From assembly GCF_003293745.1 (NCBI RefSeq), contig NZ_PTLZ01000005.1, positions 62,001 to 126,000 on the forward strand: a DNA stretch of 64,000 bases, read 5' to 3'. Every line of letters starts with the position of its first letter. Within the stretch, counting starts at the first letter, position 1. The translations under genes were made by a program, and so were the position numbers. The DNA is from Herminiimonas fonticola (lineage in GTDB: Bacteria > Pseudomonadota > Gammaproteobacteria > Burkholderiales > Burkholderiaceae_D). Positions 33,784-43,122 of the stretch are shown one piece after another. The notes under the pieces are model-generated. The model was not told the origin of the DNA. It worked only from the letters and a program-made list of their open reading frames with translations, and ran no database searches.

Positions 33784-35010
33784 TCAACGCATCGCCGCCA
33801 TTCGCACAGACTTATGCTGCTCGACATTGCCACTCTGATTCAGATAATCGGCACAAAACAAATGCAATAAACGTTGCACCGCAGGTTGCACATTGCATAG
33901 GGAGAATGCGCAGCTTATTTTCGATTGATGCCCAAACAGCAGCATCAACAATGCTATGCAGGCACTGTCGATATACGTCACATCTCTGAAGTCGAGCCGG
34001 ATATGAAATGGTGCCGCCGTCGCACTGGCAAATACTTCGCGCAAGGATTGCAGATTACTTTCCTCCCATGCGCCGCTTGCAATGATCGTGCAATTGTTTC
34101 CTTCCACTGCCAGCGATACGCGCGCGTTGGCCACCGCGTTGCTGTCACGTTTGTGCAAACGCACAGCGACTGCACACGGAATAACATGCAGCGCCATCAG
34201 CTTGAGCAGCGTCAGCCCATCATTGAAGTAACGCTTCCACAATGCCGGTTCTTCCTTGATGCGCCATAACCATTCACCACCGAGCCGGCCTACCCACGTC
34301 GGTGCGCGCTTGACTGTGCCTGCGACAAAATTCACGACTGCGCCCAAATGACTGACGACAGGAACTTGCAAGCGCGTCAGATTATGTTCTATCCATGCCT
34401 GGCCTTTTTTCGCACCCAATGCGACCACCAGAAAATCTGCCTTGCTGTCGTTGATATCTTTAATGACAGCATCGCTACTCATTTCTTCTACGCTGGCAAA
34501 ACCCGGTGACTGATATCCAACGCAGACCAAACCGGATGCAGTTGCATTCAGTTTTCCTGCTGCGATTTTTGCGACACCATCGGGGCCGCCAAAGAAATAG
34601 ACCAGCAACACTTTTCCCGGTCTATTCCGCAAAGCTTCGAACAAGGTCGAGCCGGCAACACGCTCTTTGATCGGCAATCCCAGTAATTTGCCTATCCAGA
34701 TCAGCGGCATGCCATCGGCTACGGACAGATCGCTGCGTATGACGGAATCGCGAAATTCGCCGCCAGCCAGACTCGCCACTGCAAAATTCAGATTCGGCGT
34801 GGAGAAGAAGCAGCGTTGGCGACTACGTGCTGCATCGATAATTTTTACAGTCGCCTGCTCCATGGCGATCGCGTCAAAGGGCAGACCGAGAATGCAGTAA
34901 ACAGGGCGTTGAAAGTCAGTGCTGATCTTGCTGCTCGTGTTGCTCGCAACGTCCTCTAACTCTGCGCCAATTTCTGCTTCTGGCTCTCGCCATGTGTAAT
35001 TAGTCTGCAT
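33784..35010 (-). CDS. WecG/TagA/CpsF glycosyltransferase fused to a STAS domain
   Basis: 408 residues. Residues about 45-260 are a WecG/TagA/CpsF (GT26) glycosyltransferase (TPNLNFAVASLAGGEFRDSV, DLSVADGMPLIWIGK, GKKKGQ-like LVVALGAKKGQAWIEHN, PVVSHLGAVVNFVAGTVKR) that would add a sugar to the lipid-linked intermediate. Residues about 298-390 form a STAS domain (LDFRDVTYIDSACIALLMLL, conserved Asp-Ser at 348-349), normally found in anti-anti-sigma factors and transporters. The join is unusual. Its start overlaps the upstream GT2 stop by 11 bases. The STAS part could bind a partner or nucleotide (inference). Confidence 0.87.
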   Translation of the reverse strand: MQTNYTWREPEAEIGAELEDVASNTSSKISTDFQRPVYCILGLPFDAIAMEQATVKIIDAARSRQRCFFSTPNLNFAVASLAGGEFRDSVIRSDLSVADGMPLIWIGKLLGLPIKERVAGSTLFEALRNRPGKVLLVYFFGGPDGVAKIAAGKLNATASGLVCVGYQSPGFASVEEMSSDAVIKDINDSKADFLVVALGAKKGQAWIEHNLTRLQVPVVSHLGAVVNFVAGTVKRAPTWVGRLGGEWLWRIKEEPALWKRYFNDGLTLLKLMALHVIPCAVAVRLHKRDSNAVANARVSLAVEGNNCTIIASGAWEESNLQSLREVFASATAAPFHIRLDFRDVTYIDSACIALLMLLFGHQSKISCAFSLCNVQPAVQRLLHLFCADYLNQSGNVEQHKSVRMAAMR

Positions 35011-36187
35011 CGCGTTTTGCCCTCACCCATTCGACCTGGCGACTGACAAGGAACTTCAGATACAGAGGCAGCTTCCAGAATACATAAGTCACTGTGGAGA
35101 ACAGATCGTTGAGACTGACCACATGTCGGCCGAAACGCTGCCATGCAAGCAGCACCGCCAGCGTCAATGCCAGCAGATTGAAACCAGCCAGCACCAAAGG
35201 CCCTATCCAATCGAACGTGAAGCAAGCGATCGCAGCACCGATAAACAAGGCAAGGGTGACTAGCGTCAACAAGGCCACCGGCGGTACGCACATGTCCAGT
35301 GCCATTGCGATCAACATGCGATCGCCACGGCGAAAACCTTGAATCAGCAAGGGCAAACCGTGCTGCAGGATCATGCTGATGTGGCCATGTTCCCAACGCG
35401 TTCTTTGCATGCGCGCAGCTTCTTCACCAACCGGGAAATAACTGATCACGCAAGCGTCGGGACAGAAAATCGGCGCCGCATTCTTGCGGGCCATCTCTAT
35501 CCCCAGTTGCATGTCTTCCGCCAGATTGCCGTTTGCCAATCCGGCGCTCTCTATCAAGTTCCACGGGAACGCCATCCCGGTGCCCATTAACTGGCACGGC
35601 AAACCAAGCCTGAGAAAACCCAGTGGACGCACATGATTTTTGACTATCCATGCAAACTCGGCGATCCGCATTTTCAAGCCGGCATTTTTCTTCGCCTGCA
35701 TCAGATCCAGCGCCTGCACCGGTCTTTGCGTGGTCATTGCCAGACAGGCGAGTTTATCTATCGAACCTTCAAGCAATTGGCAATCGGCATCGATCATGAG
35801 CACGACTTCCGGCGGGCTGTTTGCAAGGTGCTGCACACCGTAATCCAGTGCATAACCCTTGCCACGCTGTTCCAGATTAATGCGTTCAAGCACAGGTGCA
35901 CCGGCGGCAAGTGCCATGGCAACCGTTTCATCCGTACAATTATCTGCAACGATCAGGATGCGATCGCCATCGCGCAGTTGCTCGCGTATAGCAGCAATCG
36001 TAGCGGCGATGCCTTGCGCTTCATTATGTGCCGGCACTAAGACTGCGACGCTGGGTCGCCAATTGGTAGCAATAGACGTCACGCGCATCTGCCTCAATGC
36101 AGCCAAAGTCTGCACCAGCAAGACGGCAACCGGTATTGCCGCCAATGCCAGCACGACGATCAATGCAATATGCAATAAACTCACCAT
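35000..36187 (-). CDS. Glycosyltransferase family 2, membrane-bound (processive-type motif)
   Basis: 395 residues. One membrane span at the N-terminus, a GT-A catalytic domain (VAVLVPAHNEAQGIAATIAA, metal-binding MIDADCQLLEGS) and the QxxRW motif in QRTRWEHGHISMI, then further membrane segments near the C-terminus. The layout is like cellulose-synthase/N-acetylglucosaminyltransferase-type enzymes. It overlaps the GT4 gene by 7 bases upstream and the STAS fusion by 11 downstream. Confidence 0.88.
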   Translation of the reverse strand: MVSLLHIALIVVLALAAIPVAVLLVQTLAALRQMRVTSIATNWRPSVAVLVPAHNEAQGIAATIAAIREQLRDGDRILIVADNCTDETVAMALAAGAPVLERINLEQRGKGYALDYGVQHLANSPPEVVLMIDADCQLLEGSIDKLACLAMTTQRPVQALDLMQAKKNAGLKMRIAEFAWIVKNHVRPLGFLRLGLPCQLMGTGMAFPWNLIESAGLANGNLAEDMQLGIEMARKNAAPIFCPDACVISYFPVGEEAARMQRTRWEHGHISMILQHGLPLLIQGFRRGDRMLIAMALDMCVPPVALLTLVTLALFIGAAIACFTFDWIGPLVLAGFNLLALTLAVLLAWQRFGRHVVSLNDLFSTVTYVFWKLPLYLKFLVSRQVEWVRAKRDAD

Positions 36188-37428
36188 TGCGCCGCCTCCA
36201 CCAACTGGCGTGCTTCCTGTGCCGTCTGTTGGAACAGCTTATGCAGCCGAGCTGCTTCATGATCGATATCGTGACGTTCGAGGACGCGTGCGCGCGCCAG
36301 TTGTCCCATACGCGACAACTCTTCGTCGGACGCGGCCAGGCAGCGCTCCATCGCCAATGCCAGTTCTTCAACCGAACCTGGCGGATAAAGCCAGCCGTTT
36401 TCACCGTCGATCACCAGTTCCGGCACACCGGTAATCCATGTACTCAGAATCGGCCGCTGCAGAGACATCGCTTCCATGATCACGACCGGCAAGCCTTCGG
36501 CAAAACTCGCCATCACCATCGCACGCGAGTCCAGTATTTCCTGCTTGACCTGATCGCTGCTGATCCAGCCGGTAATGCGCACACGCGATTCCAGATTGCG
36601 CTTGGCAATCAGCGCTTCGATTTCCTTGCGCATCTCGCCATCACCCGCCAGTACCAGCTCAAACGCTATGCCTTTTCTTGCAAGAATGGATGCGGCTTCA
36701 ATTAATATCTGTTGGCCTTTTTGTTCGCACAAACGACCGACGCAGATGAAGCGTGGACGTTCAGGCAAATTCATGGCTACGTTATTGTAAAAAGCCGGCT
36801 CCAGCCCGCAATGCACGATGTGCACCTTGTCCCATTGCGCATATGGCAGGCTGCGATATAACTGACTGCGACAGTAAGAAGTGATCGCCGCAACAAAGGT
36901 GGCGCGTCGCAGTTTTTCAGGTAAACCTATGAATTCCGGCTTGTCGAATTCTTCCGAACCATGAATCATCAAGCTGTAAGGGATGCCACTCAGTTCGCTG
37001 GCCAGCATCGCGACTTCAGCCGAGTTGGTACCGAAATGCACGTGAAGATGCGTCACACCATCGCGCTTCAACCACAAGGCAAGGCGACATGCTTCGGCCA
37101 GATAAATCAAGTGATACGGCAAAGGCCTGTCTGCGCGACGACTCATGCGGAATGCCAAAGCCAAAGCCTTGATGTATCGGATAGGCGAAGTCAGTTTGAT
37201 CTCGAGCACAGAACGCAACAGACCGAACACGCCACGCTGCAGGATGTAACGGGTACGCTCACGCTCGACAAAATCTTCGGCGTCTACCAGATCACCTTCC
37301 CAACCGCGCAAGGAAAATCGATTGATCTCCAGGCCTTGCCGTTCCAGCGCAAGGATTTCCCTGCGTATGAAACTATGGCTGACCTTGGGATACTGATTGA
37401 TCAGATAGGCTATACGTAATGCGCTCAA
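36181..37428 (-). CDS. Glycosyltransferase family 4 (colanic-acid WcaL-like)
   Basis: 415 residues, GT-B fold. Start region RIAYLINQYPKVSHSFIRRE is the usual opening of WcaL-like enzymes. C-terminal domain markers are FICVGRLCEQKGQQILIEA and the donor-site ASFAEGLPVVIMEAMSLQRP. The start codon is TTG at 37428, overlapping the previous stop (TTGA) with AGAGGA eight bases upstream; no closer ATG fits. Sugar specificity unknown. Confidence 0.88.
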   Translation of the reverse strand: MSALRIAYLINQYPKVSHSFIRREILALERQGLEINRFSLRGWEGDLVDAEDFVERERTRYILQRGVFGLLRSVLEIKLTSPIRYIKALALAFRMSRRADRPLPYHLIYLAEACRLALWLKRDGVTHLHVHFGTNSAEVAMLASELSGIPYSLMIHGSEEFDKPEFIGLPEKLRRATFVAAITSYCRSQLYRSLPYAQWDKVHIVHCGLEPAFYNNVAMNLPERPRFICVGRLCEQKGQQILIEAASILARKGIAFELVLAGDGEMRKEIEALIAKRNLESRVRITGWISSDQVKQEILDSRAMVMASFAEGLPVVIMEAMSLQRPILSTWITGVPELVIDGENGWLYPPGSVEELALAMERCLAASDEELSRMGQLARARVLERHDIDHEAARLHKLFQQTAQEARQLVEAAQW

Positions 37429-38012
37429 ACCAGTTCCTCTCTACTTTCTTTATTCATTTCTTCCGGCGCTAATGCAACATGCTGCTGGACACCTTTTTTC
37501 AGAATGACTCTGGCAGGCACACCGACTGCCGTTGCGCCATCCGGCACGTCGCACAAGACCACAGACATCGCGCCTATCTGGCAGCCGTTACCTATGCGCA
37601 CACCACCCAGCACTTGCGCGTATGCGCCGAAATCAACGTCGTTACCGATCACCGGTACAGCGCCGTCAGCTATGCGATTCCCTATCGTCACGCCTTGCCG
37701 TAAAGTGCAGTTCGCACCTATACGTACTTCCGGATGCAAAAAAATGCCGCCGAAATGCCAAATCCGCAAACCGGGACCTATCACCGCAGCCTTCGGCAAG
37801 CTGATACCGACTGCCGTCTCTACCAGGCGAAACCACAGCCAGTAAAAAGACGTCAGTAACTTTCTTCCGAAGCCAGCCGGCATACGATCGACACGGCGAC
37901 CGAAGCGATAAGTCCACACTGCCCAGATCGACTGTTCCTTCAGAAATGGGCGGCGCAGCGCATAACGCTGCAAGTCGGCATCCCAATCGCTATCGTGTGA
38001 AAAATGGCTCAT
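37425..38012 (-). CDS. Left-handed beta-helix acetyltransferase (serine acetyltransferase-like)
   Basis: 195 residues. Hexapeptide repeats run from about residue 85 to 170 (GIFLHPEVRIGANCTLRQGV, GNGCQIGAMSVVLCDVPDGA), as in CysE-like and colanic-acid acetyltransferases. It probably O-acetylates a sugar of the repeat unit, given its neighbours. I used the ATG at 38012, six bases before the next gene's stop on the upstream side, with AGGA ten bases before. Confidence 0.85.
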   Translation of the reverse strand: MSHFSHDSDWDADLQRYALRRPFLKEQSIWAVWTYRFGRRVDRMPAGFGRKLLTSFYWLWFRLVETAVGISLPKAAVIGPGLRIWHFGGIFLHPEVRIGANCTLRQGVTIGNRIADGAVPVIGNDVDFGAYAQVLGGVRIGNGCQIGAMSVVLCDVPDGATAVGVPARVILKKGVQQHVALAPEEMNKESREELV

Positions 38013-38017
38013 GTGTT

Positions 38018-39508
38018 TCAATCCTGAAGCAATAACTCGCCGCGTACTGTCGACGGTCCGCCCACGCCGCTGATTGCGTGCACGGTGACAATCGCAGTCT
38101 TCGATGGCCACTTGAATGTTTTGCTGTCGCCGTTCGCCAACTCGTTACTGTCGAAGTACAGCGGCGTGCCGGATGGTTCACGCACTTGCAAACGCAGCTT
38201 TGCATCACCAGTGGTTTGTGCGGCCACGCGATACGTCTTGCCAACTTCCGGGCCTATCCATGCGAGTGGATGCAAGCCGCGTGATGAATAGTTGACTTGC
38301 GTGATGCGTGTGCTGGTCGCCGGGAAAACCACAGTCTGTTGCCATGTATCGAAATTACCGGCTGTAGTCCCAGCTTGCAATTGCCACGGGCCACGCATCG
38401 AAAGCAGATTGAATTTCTTTTCCTGCACCACAGGCTTTTCGTTACCGTCCACCCACGATTGCGCATTCACGACCTGACGCAAGGCAACACGCATGCGCTC
38501 CAGATCGTCGGCTACTGTCTTGTTCCAGCCACCCTTGTGCAAATCGAAACCTGCACCGTTTTCCACATAGATAAAAAATGGCGTGCCGAAATTACGGTCG
38601 ACTACATATGCGCCATAGGTTTTCAAGGTTTCTGCGACCTTGCGTAAATCGGGATTAACGATTTTTTGCGTGTCATACGAAGGCGGCAGCATCACTAATG
38701 CACCCTCTGGAATTTTGCCGCTGTTCTCTTTTGCGGCGTTGGTATCGGCCGACGTCGCGGGGAAGATATAAGTCGGATTCGGCGACAAGGCATTGAAGGT
38801 CAGCGACATCGCCAGCGCGTGGCGATACATGGTGTCGCCATCATTGATCTCATGCTTGCGTATCAAACCAGCGGCTGTTGGCACGCCAGCGGCGCGCGAA
38901 CCCTGGAAGTAATGCGCAGGATCGCCCCAACCGCGACCATCTATGCGCGTCCACGCATATTGCGCGGCCACCCATTGGCCATCGACTTTTTTCAACTGCC
39001 AGAATGAATGCACGATGCCGGTGACAGGATCGACGATATCTGCGTGACCATCGCTGGCACTTGCTGCGACGACATTCGATGGCCAACGCGGCACGGTTAC
39101 ATCATGAAAAGCTTCCGCATCCGGATCCCACAAACCTTTGGTCTTCGGCAAGCCAGTGACAGTCATCGGCGTATCGCCGGTATTTGCGAGGAATACACCA
39201 GTTGACCATTCACCACCTGCGACACCCGGCGAATAAGTCGATTTTGGAATCACGAAATCGCCGAAGCTGGGCGCAATCGGCCGACTATTCCAAGGTGAAG
39301 TAGCCGCAAACGGTTTTTGATACGTACCCCAGGCAGCCTGATTGATATTTGCGCTGGTTGATGCTTGGACGGATGTTTTGTTTGCCGCTTTCGCTGCAGT
39401 TGTCTCGGCAGCATTGACCGGCAACGCAATCGCCGCCGCCATCACAACTCCCGCTACTATTAACAACGACGATGAGCAAACACTATATTGATTCAATTTA
39501 CTGCGCAT
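38018..39508 (-). CDS. Secreted protein of unknown function, eps-locus
   Basis: 496 residues. A signal peptide (about residues 14-34, SLLIVAGVVMAAAIALPVNA) precedes a Ser/Thr/Ala-rich linker and a large globular domain. Distinct stretches are TSPWNSRPIAPSFGDFVIPK, SDGHADIVDPVTGIVHSFWQ, YFQGSRAAGVPTAAGLIRKHE, MYRHALAMSLTFNA and TYGAYVVDRN. I recall the DGH..DP, SRA.G.P..AGLIR and YGAYVVDR pattern from uncharacterised secreted proteins of other bacteria, but no function is known to me. The C-terminal 100 residues look like a beta-sandwich, possibly sugar-binding. A polymer-processing or polymer-binding role is inference from place. AAGGA precedes the ATG. Confidence 0.78.
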   Translation of the reverse strand: MRSKLNQYSVCSSSLLIVAGVVMAAAIALPVNAAETTAAKAANKTSVQASTSANINQAAWGTYQKPFAATSPWNSRPIAPSFGDFVIPKSTYSPGVAGGEWSTGVFLANTGDTPMTVTGLPKTKGLWDPDAEAFHDVTVPRWPSNVVAASASDGHADIVDPVTGIVHSFWQLKKVDGQWVAAQYAWTRIDGRGWGDPAHYFQGSRAAGVPTAAGLIRKHEINDGDTMYRHALAMSLTFNALSPNPTYIFPATSADTNAAKENSGKIPEGALVMLPPSYDTQKIVNPDLRKVAETLKTYGAYVVDRNFGTPFFIYVENGAGFDLHKGGWNKTVADDLERMRVALRQVVNAQSWVDGNEKPVVQEKKFNLLSMRGPWQLQAGTTAGNFDTWQQTVVFPATSTRITQVNYSSRGLHPLAWIGPEVGKTYRVAAQTTGDAKLRLQVREPSGTPLYFDSNELANGDSKTFKWPSKTAIVTVHAISGVGGPSTVRGELLLQD

Positions 39509-39541
39509 ATGTATATCCTTTTTCGGAGCTGGCTTGATGAC

Positions 39542-40525
39542 TCAGGCTTCTTTCAACTTCAATTTCTTGATCAAACTCTTGCCGTTCGCCATCCACCAGT
39601 GTTCATAGTAAAAAGTTGACAGGTGCGCGAGCGCAAACAAAACGACGAACAGCAGAGGACGCTTCAGATACTTGACGATGACATCGCCACTTCCCAACCA
39701 GGTTCCGGCCAGTAATGGATGAATCACATACAGTGCATACGAGGTCGCGGCCAGATAAACCAGCACGCGGTTATTCAGCCACGGCGCCAGCGCGCGCGCG
39801 GGATGAAGGATGGTGCTGCCTATCAGCAAGGCAGCGAAATACGGCCGCAGATAATTCATGAAGCCGCCCTGCTCGTGGCAGGAAATCAATAGCAATATCA
39901 CCAGCAGCGCTTGCGGAATTTTCTTCATCCATTCCAGCAAACGCGGGTTCAGACGCTGGTGATAAATCAATGCGAGCGTGCAACCGGCCAGAATTTCATC
40001 GATGCGGTAGTAACTTACGCTGGATGCATACACGCCGTCTGTTACGCGCAGCATGGTGAACAGGAAGGCGATCACCGGAATCGCCAACAAGCTGCGCACA
40101 CCGAATAGCGCGTACATCAAGGCAATACCTACATAGAACTGCATCTCCAGACACAAGCTCCAGATGTGATCGGTCAAAGGCACCAGATGTTTAGGCGGCA
40201 AATTTGCGTAGAAAAAATAATGCGCAAACCATGTGTCCGACGACGCTCCAGCGATCGCCAATGCAATTAATAGATAAAGCCATGCGAGTGGGATGATGCG
40301 GAAAAAGCGGCGCACCAGAAAATCCAGCGTAGTCGGATTCTTCAGCAAGAAGGATGTGATCAGAAATCCGGATAGCGTAAAGAACAGCGACATTCCCAGC
40401 AAACCGAACATCGCGTTCAGTTGCAAAACCTTGGGCCCCATAGGCAGCAAGTGCGCAGCCAGCACACACAAAATACTGATCCCGCGCCAGCCATCCAGCA
40501 CTTCCAGTCTGGGTATGGAAGTCAT
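39542..40525 (-). CDS. Acyltransferase family 3 (OafA/YrhL-type)
   Basis: 327 residues with about ten membrane spans. Family start LDGWRGISILCVLAAHLLP with the catalytic His, then FFTLSGFLITSFLL, RRFFRIIPLAWLYLL and WSLCLEMQFYVGI (the SxExQFY-like site). Transfers an acyl (usually acetyl) group from the cytoplasm to the growing polysaccharide. Overlaps the polymerase gene by four bases. Confidence 0.9.
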   Translation of the reverse strand: MTSIPRLEVLDGWRGISILCVLAAHLLPMGPKVLQLNAMFGLLGMSLFFTLSGFLITSFLLKNPTTLDFLVRRFFRIIPLAWLYLLIALAIAGASSDTWFAHYFFYANLPPKHLVPLTDHIWSLCLEMQFYVGIALMYALFGVRSLLAIPVIAFLFTMLRVTDGVYASSVSYYRIDEILAGCTLALIYHQRLNPRLLEWMKKIPQALLVILLLISCHEQGGFMNYLRPYFAALLIGSTILHPARALAPWLNNRVLVYLAATSYALYVIHPLLAGTWLGSGDVIVKYLKRPLLFVVLFALAHLSTFYYEHWWMANGKSLIKKLKLKEA

Positions 40526-42018
40526 GGCTGCCTCGGCATGGAAGTGGAATGCAAATAAGGCTCAGCAGGTATGTGCGATGCATGACGTAAAGCAACGCGC
40601 GGCTTCTTGATCTGCGGCAGTTCACTGGCCGCTAATGCACAGCCGATACCAACGCTGAACCAGAAGTACCAATTGAACACCAGATAGCCGAAGATATTGT
40701 CCGACGACGACACCACCAGATAGGTGAACACCAGACTCAAGGTGACGAAGGCTGCCAGCTTGTCTATTTTCACCAGCGATTTCAACATCATCGCTACCCG
40801 CGCATACAGGAACAGGTAAGCGCTGAGGCCGAGTAGACCGGCATCAAAGAACCATTGCACATACACATTGTGCGCGCCCCAGTTCATGTGATTGGCCGCA
40901 GGGAAAAACGTTTGTGAATAATGGCGGAAGGCTTCCAGTCCATAACCAAAGACATAATGACCAGGACGCATCCACTGCAAGCCGCTTTCCCAAATCGACA
41001 AACGCCATGCAAACGAATTCAGCTTGGCGTAACCGACAGCGGCAGTACCACTACCCAGATCCATCAAACGATCGCGTATTTCGGGAATCATCAATGCAGC
41101 GACCGGCAACAGCATCAGGTAGAGCAAGTAACGGCGTTCGAACAGCAAGGCATAGGCGATGAAGACTATCATCAGCGCCAGCCATGCACTCCTGGTTTGC
41201 GTCAGTACCAGCAAGGCCAGCAGATAAAACATATATAGAGTCAGCACAATACGGCTGCCACTCTTCAAGGGCGCAACCTTGTCCTTGAGCACATACAGGA
41301 TCAAGGGAATCATCAGTGTCAGGTAAAACGCAAAGATGTTTGGATGGGTAAATGTCGATTGCAGGCGGAAGCCTTCCGCGCCACCGGCAGCACCATTCAG
41401 GGCCACATCCACCAAGGCATACAGCGCAGGCACTACCGACGACCATAAAACCAGTTTGATGCAATGACGGAAATCCTTGCCCGAATGGACAAAGTAAAAC
41501 GCAATCACGAACATCGCGAAGTAAGACAGCAAAGTCAGATAGGTACGGATCGCATCGCCTTTTTCCGGCGAAATCACGACACCGAACAAGGCCACCAGCA
41601 AGAACGGCACCCACGACAAGGTCATCTTTTTCGGCAAGCGCACCGGCTTTTCAAATACCAGCATGCAGGCCAGCATGATCACGCACAGATTGATCAAGCC
41701 GCCTACGCCGGTTTCATAACCGCCTATGGAAAAACGGGTGGATTCCAGAATCACATCGCCGGTAGACCTAAACAGAATAATCAGCGTCAACAGCAACAGG
41801 CGATTGAATATCAACAGAAAACCGAATACCAGAACCGCCGGTAATGCCAGCAGGCGCGCCAGCTTGTAATCCATCACATCGGTATAAAAAGGCACGATGA
41901 TGCCCATCACCAAAGCCAGCACGATCACTGTCAATACCGCGTAGGCATCCGACGCAGCCGGTACCCAGCGCGCATGCACTTTGCTGCCGACGCCAGCGAT
42001 AGACGATTCGGTTTGCAT
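40522..42018 (-). CDS. O-antigen ligase/polymerase (Wzy-like)
   Basis: 498 residues, about 12 membrane spans with a large periplasmic loop (GLQWMRPGHYVFGYGLEAFRH, then NHMNWGAHNVYVQWFFDAGL), the Wzy_C/WaaL pattern with the conserved NxY/H region. It probably polymerises the repeat unit in the periplasm. Being the only such gene in the locus, it is the likely polymerase. Its ATG at 42018 follows the GT2 stop by four bases. Confidence 0.85.
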   Translation of the reverse strand: MQTESSIAGVGSKVHARWVPAASDAYAVLTVIVLALVMGIIVPFYTDVMDYKLARLLALPAVLVFGFLLIFNRLLLLTLIILFRSTGDVILESTRFSIGGYETGVGGLINLCVIMLACMLVFEKPVRLPKKMTLSWVPFLLVALFGVVISPEKGDAIRTYLTLLSYFAMFVIAFYFVHSGKDFRHCIKLVLWSSVVPALYALVDVALNGAAGGAEGFRLQSTFTHPNIFAFYLTLMIPLILYVLKDKVAPLKSGSRIVLTLYMFYLLALLVLTQTRSAWLALMIVFIAYALLFERRYLLYLMLLPVAALMIPEIRDRLMDLGSGTAAVGYAKLNSFAWRLSIWESGLQWMRPGHYVFGYGLEAFRHYSQTFFPAANHMNWGAHNVYVQWFFDAGLLGLSAYLFLYARVAMMLKSLVKIDKLAAFVTLSLVFTYLVVSSSDNIFGYLVFNWYFWFSVGIGCALAASELPQIKKPRVALRHASHIPAEPYLHSTSMPRQP

Positions 42019-42022
42019 GGTT

Positions 42023-43111
42023 TTAGATCGCCAACTCTGCGTTCATTTCTCTGGCCACACTCATTTGAGGTTTGCCTGGGAAATGACGAATCAACCATGA
42101 ACGTATCGCATTCCATTCGCCGGTTTCCGGTGCGTTGTTTGACTGAAAACGGAAGTAACGCCACAACAGGCGCGCATCCTGACGCGTGGTTGCCATTTTT
42201 CGAAACGCCAGTTCGCGCTCCAGTTCTTCCGAGGCCCCCAGACCGCGACGCAGGGTGTACGCCATCTGCTCAAAGGCATCGGAAAAATCGGTTTCGCCAG
42301 CGACATCGAAAAGTATGCCGCCGTGATTGCAGAACGGTGCCGGATCGAAATACGGCAAGCCATGCATGGTGCTGAACGAGCGCGCCAGATAACGCGAAAT
42401 CGCCAGCGATACTTCTACCTGTTCACGGAAGCGCGTGGCGCTGACATTGCTGCCGTGCCAGCGATATTGAATCAATTCCGACGGTACATTCGTGCATTTT
42501 CCGAGTATCGCCAATTGGCCGAACATGAAGTAATCCTCGGCCAGCGCATTGACTTCCATACGCTTTTCAGCCGGCAGCACGTTCAGGAAGTCGACGCCGT
42601 AGCGCACACCCAGTTTTTTCACCGCCGTGAAATCCATCATCGCTGCAGGATGTGTAATCGGATTACGGAAAAAACTCGCGGCGGCGACACGATTACGACC
42701 TATAGGCATCTTGATGTTGCCAGTTATATCGCCTGCGCCATTGATGACTTCTGATTGCCCGCTGATCGCGATGCAATCAGGCTGACGCTTGAACGCAGCA
42801 AGGACTATCTCCATCCTGTCGACAAAGCACACGTCATCGGCGTCATGCCGCATCACATATTTGCAATCGCTGATATCGAGACCACGATTCAGCAGCCCGG
42901 CCAAGCCTTCCGCTTCCGGAAAGCTGTACACCTCGATACGCGGATCGCGCCTGTGATAATCCTCGGCCATTTCCAGACTGCCATCGGTCGAGCCATGATC
43001 GAGCACCAGCAAGCGCCAATCCTTGAAGGTCTGCGCGCAAATACTGTCCAGAGAAGCTGCCAGAAAATCGATACCGTTTTTGACCGGCAGTAATACATCT
43101 ATCGTCGCCAA
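42023..43111 (-). CDS. Glycosyltransferase family 2
   Basis: 362 residues, soluble GT-A enzyme. Opening IDVLLPVKNGIDFLAASLDS, LLVLDHGSTDGSLEMAEDY, and metal-binding MRHDADDVCFVDRME. The start is TTG at 43111 with AAGGGAG seven bases before it. Sugar donor unknown. Eleven bases separate it from the pyruvyltransferase stop. Confidence 0.9.
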   Translation of the reverse strand: MATIDVLLPVKNGIDFLAASLDSICAQTFKDWRLLVLDHGSTDGSLEMAEDYHRRDPRIEVYSFPEAEGLAGLLNRGLDISDCKYVMRHDADDVCFVDRMEIVLAAFKRQPDCIAISGQSEVINGAGDITGNIKMPIGRNRVAAASFFRNPITHPAAMMDFTAVKKLGVRYGVDFLNVLPAEKRMEVNALAEDYFMFGQLAILGKCTNVPSELIQYRWHGSNVSATRFREQVEVSLAISRYLARSFSTMHGLPYFDPAPFCNHGGILFDVAGETDFSDAFEQMAYTLRRGLGASEELERELAFRKMATTRQDARLLWRYFRFQSNNAPETGEWNAIRSWLIRHFPGKPQMSVAREMNAELAI

Positions 43112-43122
43112 GAGTAGCTCCC

